This document shows, piece by piece, positions 1 to 5,404 of a stretch of DNA of 6,202 nucleotides. The notes beneath the pieces were generated by a model. The model did not search any database. It was not told the DNA's origin and saw nothing but the letters and a program-made list of their open reading frames with translations. The DNA is from an uncultured bacterium (GTDB lineage Bacteria; Bacillota; Clostridia; Lachnospirales; Lachnospiraceae), in NCBI GenBank assembly GCA_937916345.1, contig CALFUE010000088.1:1-6202 (forward strand), written 5' to 3'. Both the position numbers and the translations under genes were made by a program. Every line of letters starts with the position of its first letter. Position 1 is the first letter of the stretch.

Positions 1-50
1 GCGTAAGCGGCGTGTTTCCTTGTAAAATCCGTGTGCATCCCGCTGGAGGC

Positions 51-88
51 TTATAGTGAATGACAAAATTTTTTGTTGTTCACTATAA
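51..88 (+). repeat. 18-pair inverted repeat / hairpin
   Basis: The arms at 51-68 and 71-88 are nearly perfect inverted copies around a TT centre. The outer 10 bp (TTATAGTGAA / TTCACTATAA) and the inner 6 bp (ACAAAA / TTTTGT) match exactly. The two positions between them would be U-G and G-U wobbles in a + strand transcript but A-C mismatches in a - strand transcript, so the RNA fold favours + strand transcription. No U-tract follows the stem (the next bases are CTTTAACAG), so it is not a standard intrinsic terminator. It could be a terminator-like element for an upstream gene, a protein-binding palindrome, or one copy of a dispersed palindromic repeat. The repeat is seen directly; its role is unknown. 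Confidence 0.8.
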
Positions 89-144
89 CTTTAACAGAGA
101 TTATAATAACACGCCTTAAAAGTTTTTTCCACCGCTTATTTAAT

Positions 145-171
145 TAAATTTTATCCCGTTCATGCCGATAA
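145..171 (+). promoter_or_regulatory. Sigma-28 (FliA/SigD) type promoter
   Basis: TAAATTTT (145-152), then 11 bases, then GCCGATAA (164-171). The established FliA consensus is TAAAGTTT-N11-GCCGATAA, so 15 of 16 consensus bases match and the spacing is exact. Transcription would start near 178-180, giving a leader of about 48 nt that contains the AGGAGG site (215-220) six bases before the ATG at 227. A housekeeping-like TATAAC (177-182) overlaps the expected start region but has no good -35 box 17 bp upstream. The gene downstream would therefore belong to the motility sigma-factor regulon. Confidence 0.8.
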
Positions 172-226
172 AAAAGTATAACCTCTGTGTTCTTGCCTTG
201 TCATAAAAGCGAACAGGAGGAAAAGT

Positions 227-1240
227 ATGAAGATCGCAGATTCAAAGATGCTCGTCTCCTCAAACAGAACCTACGGGGAGACAGGGGTGAAGCAAAAGTT
301 TTACAGCGGTAAAATGGGGGAGGTAACAGACGCAAGGGAAAAAGATTCAGGAGATTTTAAGAGGATGATGGTGAACAGACGAAACATCCGTACCAGGTCC
401 GATTTGCAAAAAGACATGCACAAGGTGCGGCTTTCTCTGCTTTCCATTATAATAGGGCGTTTGGGCAAGGATAAGAATAAGCTTATGTCAACTCTGACGG
501 GAAACAGTGACTTCGGATCCGCGTTCACGATGCAGGGATACACATCGGATATTTCGTTTTATGAGGAGAGAGAGGATGTGAGCTTTGCGGCGAACGGCCG
601 TGTGCTGACAGAGGACGGGAAGACCATAGATTTTAATGTGGAGCTGAATATGTCCCGCCGCTTCATGCAGTACACGAGGACAGATGCTCCCGCGGTCGCG
701 TCCGCGCTTATTGACCCGCTTGTGATAAACTTTGATGCCCCATCTGTAACGCTTTCTGATCAAAGCTTCAGGTTTGACCTGGACTGCGACGGGGAGGAAG
801 AGGAGATAAGCCGTCTCGCATCGGGAAGCGGGTTTCTGGCATTAGACAGAAACGGAGACGGTGTCATAAATGACGGGAGTGAGCTGTTTGGGACATCATC
901 GGGGAACGGATTTTCAGATCTCGCCCGCTTTGACAGTGACGGAAACGGGTGGATAGACGAGAATGACCCTGTTTTTGATCGCCTAAGGATCTGGTATAAG
1001 GACAATAACGGGCGGGATGTCCTGGTGAACCTGAAGGAACTCGATGTGGGAGCCATCGCATTAAACGCCGCAAAGACCGACTTTTCCATAAAGGATATAG
1101 CGGGAGACACCAATGGTATGCTGCGCGCTACTTCGGTATTCCTCAGGGAGAGAGGAGGGATCGGAACAGTATCCCATATCGATTTCGCGGCAAGGAAGGT
1201 CGGGGCGCTCAGCCGCAGTCGCAACAAAAAAATTACATAG
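227..1240 (+). CDS. EF-hand-like calcium-binding protein, hemolysin-related repeat type, 337 aa
   Basis: Residues about 183-256 resemble the calcium-binding region found in hemolysin-type and VCBS-like bacterial proteins. It has FDLDCDG (183-189), then LDRNGDGVINDGSELFG (206-222), then FDSDGNGWIDENDPVFDRLRIW (235-256). The last contains a canonical 12-residue loop with Asp or Asn at 236, 238, 240, 244 and 247. Residues 1-180 are less recognisable: a polar start, a basic stretch with a short helix-like hydrophobic piece (about 68-79), and a mixed region. The C terminus is basic. There is no signal peptide, transmembrane segment or anchor. AGGAGG at 215-220 fixes the ATG, and a sigma-28 type promoter lies upstream. 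No terminator separates it from the next gene, so some read-through is likely. The calcium-binding region is a confident call. The cellular role and any export route are unknown; a secreted or surface role linked to motility is inference. Confidence 0.85.
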   Translation: MKIADSKMLVSSNRTYGETGVKQKFYSGKMGEVTDAREKDSGDFKRMMVNRRNIRTRSDLQKDMHKVRLSLLSIIIGRLGKDKNKLMSTLTGNSDFGSAFTMQGYTSDISFYEEREDVSFAANGRVLTEDGKTIDFNVELNMSRRFMQYTRTDAPAVASALIDPLVINFDAPSVTLSDQSFRFDLDCDGEEEEISRLASGSGFLALDRNGDGVINDGSELFGTSSGNGFSDLARFDSDGNGWIDENDPVFDRLRIWYKDNNGRDVLVNLKELDVGAIALNAAKTDFSIKDIAGDTNGMLRATSVFLRERGGIGTVSHIDFAARKVGALSRSRNKKIT

Positions 1241-1266
1241 ACAAAAAAAATCCGCTGTGATAAAAT
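1238..1266 (+). promoter_or_regulatory. Housekeeping (sigma-A) promoter with extended -10
   Basis: The -35 box TAGACA (1238-1243) matches TTGACA at five of six bases. A 17-bp spacer follows, ending in TGA directly before the -10 box TAAAAT (1261-1266), which matches TATAAT at five of six bases; the TGn is an extended -10 element. A seven-base A-tract at 1226-1232 lies just upstream where an UP element would sit. The -35 box overlaps the TAG stop of the preceding gene. Transcription would begin near 1273. It probably drives the whole capA-like/transporter operon independently of the sigma-28 promoter. Confidence 0.65.
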
Positions 1267-1291
1267 CTACAAGATTGTGAAGAGGTTTATC

Positions 1292-1296
1292 GGGAG
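1292..1296 (+). promoter_or_regulatory. Ribosome binding site that decides the CapA-like start
   Basis: GGGAG sits seven bases before the ATG at 1304. The in-frame GTG at 1277 has no purine-rich site upstream and falls only about four bases after the predicted transcription start near 1273. The ATG at 1304 is therefore the better start. Confidence 0.7.
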
Positions 1297-1303
1297 TACG
1301 ACA

Positions 1304-2590
1304 ATGGCGGATAAAGAGCAGGCCGAAGAGCTGAAGACAAATGCAGAAAAGAAGAACTCCGGAGTCTGGAGGGTTTTGGACTGGATATTGACCGCCCTGA
1401 TCATAGTGGACGGACTGGCCATTATTCTCATGGGAGTACTGATCTATACGCAGCTTCAGTCCTCCGGCCTTCATGTCAGGGATATTTTGAGTCGACATAA
1501 CGAGGCAGAAACAGTGGCAGAGGAGACCGATCTGCCCGGAGTGGAGTCGGAGGATGCATCAGTATCCACAGAGGGTGACGCCCCGGAAGGCGATGCAGAT
1601 GTCATAGATATGACGGAAGAGGCAGAGACAGATGACGGTCTCACCCGGGTTACTATAACGGCCGCCGGGGACTGTACCCTCGGAAACGCTCAGGTACAGA
1701 GCTACGACAGCTCCTTCGACTGGTATTACGACAACAAGGGCGCCGATTATTTTCTGGCGAACGCCAGAAGTTACTTTGAGGACGATGACCTCACTTTGAT
1801 AAATCTGGAGGGAACACTGACGGATTCCACCGCCCGTGTTGAGAAACAGTATAATATGAAGGGCAGGCCGGAGTACACATCCATCATGACAGGCTCTTCC
1901 GTGGAGTTCTGTTCCCTGGGAAACAATCATACCTACGACTACGGCGAGGAGGGACTCTCCGACACAAAGGCTGCCCTGGTCTCAGCGGGCATCAGATATG
2001 CTTACAACAGTGATTCCTGTGTGTATGAGACCGGGGAGGGCATAAAGATAGGCATTGTGTCTGTGAGCCTGGTCAGCATGGGAGTCGACAGGGAGAATAC
2101 ACTCTTTGACGAAGTGGCAAAGATGACCGCGGATCCCGGGATAAAGCTTATCATCGCCTGCACACACTGGGGAGAGGAGAGAGTATACACTGCAAACAGT
2201 TATCAGGTCGGCATAGCTCACAGACTCATCGACGCCGGGGTTGACCTCATCATAGGAAACCACTCCCATGTACTCCAGAATCTGGAGGTCTACAAAGGAA
2301 AGGTGATAGTCTACAGCCTGGGTAATTTCTGCTTTGGAGGAAACAAAAATCCCTCAGACAAGAATACGGCTATATACAGGCAGACATTTGCATTTAATGA
2401 TGGTGTGCTGACGGATGATATAGATGCCAGAATAGTACCCTTTATCCTGAGCTCCCATGACAGCTATAATGATTTCTGTCCGAGGGAGGCAAACGATTCC
2501 GAAAAGGCAGCCATAATACAAAAACTTAAGACAGACGGGGCATCCTATTCGGATATGACGATAGACGATGACGGGAGGATATCAGGTTGA
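1304..2590 (+). CDS. CapA-family (PGA_cap) membrane-anchored protein, 428 aa
   Basis: This is a CapA/PgsA-type protein with a metallophosphatase (calcineurin-like) fold. Numbered from the ATG at 1304, it has a polar, Lys/Glu-rich N terminus, one membrane segment (about 28-51), and an acidic Asp/Glu-rich linker (about 68-112). The CapA domain follows (about 115-345) with the expected blocks in order: AAGD (D123), NLE (167-169), GNNH (206-209), HWGE (288-291), GNHSH (318-322) and SLGNF (338-342). The metal-site Asp, Asn and His residues all look intact. Topology should be N-in with the enzyme domain outside. An in-frame GTG at 1277 would add nine residues but lacks a ribosome binding site. The stop overlaps the next start by four bases (TTGA), so it is coupled to the transporter ATPase. 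CapA/PgsA homologues are known from poly-gamma-glutamate capsule loci, but no capB or capC partner is visible here, so capsule synthesis is unlikely. The family call is confident; the substrate is unknown. Confidence 0.9.
   Translation: MADKEQAEELKTNAEKKNSGVWRVLDWILTALIIVDGLAIILMGVLIYTQLQSSGLHVRDILSRHNEAETVAEETDLPGVESEDASVSTEGDAPEGDADVIDMTEEAETDDGLTRVTITAAGDCTLGNAQVQSYDSSFDWYYDNKGADYFLANARSYFEDDDLTLINLEGTLTDSTARVEKQYNMKGRPEYTSIMTGSSVEFCSLGNNHTYDYGEEGLSDTKAALVSAGIRYAYNSDSCVYETGEGIKIGIVSVSLVSMGVDRENTLFDEVAKMTADPGIKLIIACTHWGEERVYTANSYQVGIAHRLIDAGVDLIIGNHSHVLQNLEVYKGKVIVYSLGNFCFGGNKNPSDKNTAIYRQTFAFNDGVLTDDIDARIVPFILSSHDSYNDFCPREANDSEKAAIIQKLKTDGASYSDMTIDDDGRISG
2573..2578 (+). promoter_or_regulatory. 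Ribosome binding site supporting a TTG start
   Basis: GGGAGG lies eight bases before the TTG at 2587, inside the last codons of the CapA-like gene. It supports TTG as the true start. The resulting N terminus (MKVVLDHVTKIYKS) lines up with the usual first strand of this ATPase family, so no later start is needed. Confidence 0.75.
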
Positions 2591-3681
2591 AGGTAGTGCT
2601 TGATCATGTAACAAAGATATACAAGAGCACTAGGAGACGGGGAGGAAAGGATGTTCTCGCCGTCGATGATTTTGATTTTGAACTGCCTGACGGACTCCTT
2701 ATAGGGCTGTTAGGACCCTCCGGCTGCGGAAAATCCACGACACTTAATCTTATCAGCGGACTGGAAAGCCCTACAAAGGGTCGTATATTCTTTGATTCCG
2801 AGGACGTGACAGAGCTGCCTCCCGAGAAGAGGGGGGTGGGCATGGTATTTCAGAATTACGCCCTCTATCCTCACATGACAGTCAGAAAAAATATAGTATT
2901 TCCTCTTGAGAATTTAAGGGGCGTCCAAAAGCTGCCCCAGGATCATATAGAGGCGCGTGTCAAGCGCGCTGCAGAACTGGTTCAGATCGAGGCTTTGCTT
3001 GACAGAAAGCCGGGGGAACTGTCAGGAGGCGAGCAGCAGAGAGTTGCCATCGCGAGAGCCCTGGTAAAGATACCCAGAGTGCTTTTATTAGATGAACCCC
3101 TATCAAACCTCGACGCGAGACTGCGCCTGCAGACCAGGGAAGAGATCCGCCGCATCCAAAAGGAGACCGGCGTTACTACCATATTTGTAACCCACGACCA
3201 GGAAGAGGCCATGAGCATTTCAGACATCATCATCCTTATGAAGGACGGTGTCGTGCAGCAGATAGGAAAGCCCCAGGAGGTCTACGATGACCCGGTAAAT
3301 CTGTTTGTGGCGCAATTCTTAGGGACTCCTCAGATCAATGTATTTGACGGCCGTATCAGCGGAGGAGATCTCTATATCGGCGAGGAGAGGATCATGCAGG
3401 CAAAGGGTCCGGATGACGGTCCCGTCACTGTGGGCATCAGACCCGAGGGGCTGGTGTTGGATCGTCAGGGCGTTCTTACCACAAAGCTTTCAAATGTGGA
3501 GGTAATGGGCAGAGACACCAGCGTAGTCAGCACCCACGAGGCGGCGAAGCGTTCAGTGTTGCGGGCAGTGGTCAGTTCCGATACGCTGGGGCAGCTTTCG
3601 GGGAACAAGGCAGTGTTTTCCGTACGACCCTCAAAGGTGCATCTGTTTTCAAAAAACGATGGCAGGAGATTGGTGTTCTGA
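2587..3681 (+). CDS. ugpC: ABC transporter ATP-binding protein, UgpC/MsmX/MalK type
   Basis: This is the cytoplasmic ATPase that powers a CUT1-type importer. The nucleotide-binding domain covers about 1-235 and is complete: Walker A GPSGCGKST (43-51), Q-loop Q89 in VFQNYALYPHMTV, signature LSGGEQ (145-150), Walker B VLLLDE ending in E170, D-loop SNLDAR (173-178) and switch H203. A C-terminal regulatory TOBE/OB region (about 240-364) contains the family hallmark GIRPE (283-287). At 364 aa it has the usual family length. A short basic insert (RRRGGKD, about 16-22) precedes the first conserved block. It begins with TTG overlapping the upstream TGA, and its stop shares one base with the next ATG (TGATG). 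The symbol is a family-level name: in Firmicutes this type of ATPase can serve several sugar importers, so glycerol-3-phosphate as substrate is not shown. Confidence 0.95.
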   Translation: MKVVLDHVTKIYKSTRRRGGKDVLAVDDFDFELPDGLLIGLLGPSGCGKSTTLNLISGLESPTKGRIFFDSEDVTELPPEKRGVGMVFQNYALYPHMTVRKNIVFPLENLRGVQKLPQDHIEARVKRAAELVQIEALLDRKPGELSGGEQQRVAIARALVKIPRVLLLDEPLSNLDARLRLQTREEIRRIQKETGVTTIFVTHDQEEAMSISDIIILMKDGVVQQIGKPQEVYDDPVNLFVAQFLGTPQINVFDGRISGGDLYIGEERIMQAKGPDDGPVTVGIRPEGLVLDRQGVLTTKLSNVEVMGRDTSVVSTHEAAKRSVLRAVVSSDTLGQLSGNKAVFSVRPSKVHLFSKNDGRRLVF

Positions 3682-4565
3682 TGAAAAAGAGCTTAAAGGC
3701 ATATCTGTATTTGCTTCCCGCAATACTCTTTCTCGGAGTGTTTTTGGTGTACCCGCTTATAGATGTGTGCATTTATGCCTTTGAGGAGCGCTACAATTTC
3801 GCGTCCCAGAGCTATACAGGGGTCGGATTTTACAATTTTCGCTATGTGCTCAGCGACCCTTATTTTGTTACGGCGCTTCAGAATACATTTATACTGGTGC
3901 TGATCACAGTGCCTGTCTCTACCATACTGGCACTGGTGATATCCTTGCTCCTCTCCCGGATAAAAAAGCTGAGGGAGCTGTTTCAGACCATATATTTTCT
4001 GCCCTATGTGACAAATACCCTGGCGGTGGGAATGGTGTTTATGATACTTTTCAAGACTACGCCGTACTCGCCGGGACTGATTAACCTTCTAATAGGTTTC
4101 TTCGGAGGGGAATCGGTGGACTTCATCGAAGGACCCTATTGGGCAAAGATGTTTGTGATGTGCTTTTACACTGTCTGGGTGGTGCTTCCCTTCAAGATAC
4201 TGATCCTGACCGGCGCCATCGCGAGCGTGAAGGAAGACTATTACAAGGCGGCGAAGATCGATGCCACACCGGCATGGAGAGTATTTTTCAGGATAACGCT
4301 CCCGGAGATCGCGCCATTTGTATTCTATTTGGTGATTACGGGCTTCATCGGAGCATTCAAGGCATACAGCGATGAGGTTGCGCTGTTTGGTACAGATTTA
4401 AACTCAGCCGGCATGAATACCATTGTCGGCTATATATATGATATGCTGTACGGCAATTCGGGGGGTTACCCGTCCTTTGCGTCGGCGGCTGCACTCATAC
4501 TGTTTGCGATAGTGTTTACCATCACGGTGATAAACCTGCTTGTCAGAAAAAGGTTGAGCAGATGA
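3681..4565 (+). CDS. ABC sugar-type permease, MalF/UgpA family, 294 aa
   Basis: This is an inner membrane subunit of a CUT1-type (MalF/UgpA-like) importer. About six hydrophobic segments can be seen, near residues 8-28, 68-92, 104-124, 155-177, 210-228 and 268-288. The cytoplasmic EAA loop that docks on the ATPase lies at about 186-208: DYYKAAKIDATPAWRVF followed by RITLP. The length fits the short UgpA-type permeases, without the long extra periplasmic loop of enteric MalF. AGGAG at 3665-3669 lies 11 bases before the ATG, which shares its A with the previous stop. Its end overlaps the next permease by four bases (ATGA). The substrate cannot be read from the permease. Confidence 0.93.
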   Translation: MKKSLKAYLYLLPAILFLGVFLVYPLIDVCIYAFEERYNFASQSYTGVGFYNFRYVLSDPYFVTALQNTFILVLITVPVSTILALVISLLLSRIKKLRELFQTIYFLPYVTNTLAVGMVFMILFKTTPYSPGLINLLIGFFGGESVDFIEGPYWAKMFVMCFYTVWVVLPFKILILTGAIASVKEDYYKAAKIDATPAWRVFFRITLPEIAPFVFYLVITGFIGAFKAYSDEVALFGTDLNSAGMNTIVGYIYDMLYGNSGGYPSFASAAALILFAIVFTITVINLLVRKRLSR

Positions 4566-5404
4566 AGGATAAAGTTTTATATGTAATAAAAAATATTCTT
4601 CTTTACGGTTTCCTCATTATGTGGGGTATGATCGTGCTATTCCCATTCTACTGGATGCTTCTCACCTCTGTTAAAAGCTACGGCGCCTACAATTCTGAAT
4701 ATGTTCCGCAGCTGTTTACCCTTGAGCCCACCTTCCAAAATTATTTCGACGCCTTTGCAAACGCATCTCTCGGGCGATATTTCCTCAATACGGTGATATT
4801 TACCTGCATTACTACGGCGCTTATGATGGCTGTGATAATCTTTGCGGCTTTTGCCTTTGCACGTCTGGATTTCTATGGCAAAAATGTGATATTCGCGCTC
4901 TTTCTGGCGCTTATGATGATACCTCAGGAGCTTGTTGTGATCACAAACTTTGTGACAGTGACTGATCTTGGTCTCAGAAATACCTACGCAGGACTGATAC
5001 TTCCCAGTGTAACCTCTGTGTTTTATATTTACCTGTTAAAGGAAAATTTCCAGACGATACCCGGGGAACTCTACAAGGCCGCAAAGGTGGACGGTACAAG
5101 TGACCTCAGATATCTCTTCAAGGTCATGATACCGATGTCAAAGCCCACCATTGTCACCATCGTGATATTAAAGGTCATCGAGTGCTGGAATTCCTATGTC
5201 TGGCCAAGACTTATAACGGACGACCCGGATTATTATCTGGTGTCAAACGGCATACAGGAGATCCGCGAAAACGGATTCGGCCGCGAGAACATACCGGCCA
5301 TGATGGCGGCCGTCGTAGTGATAAGTGCGCCGCTGATCGTGATCTTCCTCGTCTTCCGCAAGCAGATCATGGCAGGAGTGCTGAGGGGAGGTACCAAGGG
5401 ATGA
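4562..5404 (+). CDS. ABC sugar-type permease, MalG/UgpE family, 280 aa
   Basis: This is the second membrane subunit of the importer, expected to form a heterodimer with the preceding permease. Features of the MalG/UgpE family are a first membrane segment ending in LFPFYWMLLTSVK (about 26-38), further hydrophobic segments near 73-99, 108-130, 143-160, 195-210 and 247-266, and the EAA loop at about 168-191 (GELYKAAKVDGTSDL, then FKVMIP). The length is typical. It starts within the ATGA overlap with the first permease; only a weak site (AGGTTGAG) precedes its ATG, so its translation probably depends on coupling. Its own stop overlaps the solute-binding protein start by four bases. GC is about 46% by hand count over 4561-5400. 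Confidence 0.93.
   Translation: MKDKVLYVIKNILLYGFLIMWGMIVLFPFYWMLLTSVKSYGAYNSEYVPQLFTLEPTFQNYFDAFANASLGRYFLNTVIFTCITTALMMAVIIFAAFAFARLDFYGKNVIFALFLALMMIPQELVVITNFVTVTDLGLRNTYAGLILPSVTSVFYIYLLKENFQTIPGELYKAAKVDGTSDLRYLFKVMIPMSKPTIVTIVILKVIECWNSYVWPRLITDDPDYYLVSNGIQEIRENGFGRENIPAMMAAVVVISAPLIVIFLVFRKQIMAGVLRGGTKG
5384..5391 (+). promoter_or_regulatory. Strong ribosome binding site for the solute-binding lipoprotein
   Basis: AGGGGAGG, nine bases before the ATG at 5401, lies inside the final codons of the second permease. It is clearly stronger than the site before that permease. This fits a need for more binding protein than permease even though the gene is last in the operon. Confidence 0.7.

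Noticed and set aside
1..38. Possible start of a divergent - strand gene (ATG complement at 36-38, open to the window edge)
   Set aside because: Only 12 codons are visible and there is no convincing ribosome binding site, so it cannot be told from chance.
3..56. Possible C-terminal tail of an upstream + strand gene, open from 3 to a TAG at 54-56
   Set aside because: Seventeen codons with no recognisable motif. The stop falls inside the hairpin arm, which is suggestive but not enough to call a gene.
760..1227. 155-codon open frame on the - strand
   Set aside because: It lies fully inside the calcium-binding gene, is Ser/Arg/Pro-rich in the way of an antisense shadow, and has no ribosome binding site or family resemblance.
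1241..1276. Intrinsic terminator between the calcium-binding gene and the operon
   Set aside because: The A-tract and short gap contain no GC-rich stem followed by a T-run on the + strand.
1559..1930. 123-codon - strand frame inside the CapA-like gene
   Set aside because: It is antisense to conserved CapA motifs and lacks independent support.
1304..2590. Poly-gamma-glutamate capsule locus
   Set aside because: Only the CapA-type protein is present. No CapB-like ligase or CapC-like membrane protein is seen, and the downstream genes encode an importer.
3572..3590. Second CCGATA-like sigma-28 -10 element
   Set aside because: There is no TAAA at the required distance upstream, and it lies inside the ATPase coding sequence.
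4139..4375. 78-codon + strand frame inside the first permease
   Set aside because: It overlaps the conserved EAA-loop region of the permease in another frame, and its product has no recognisable features.
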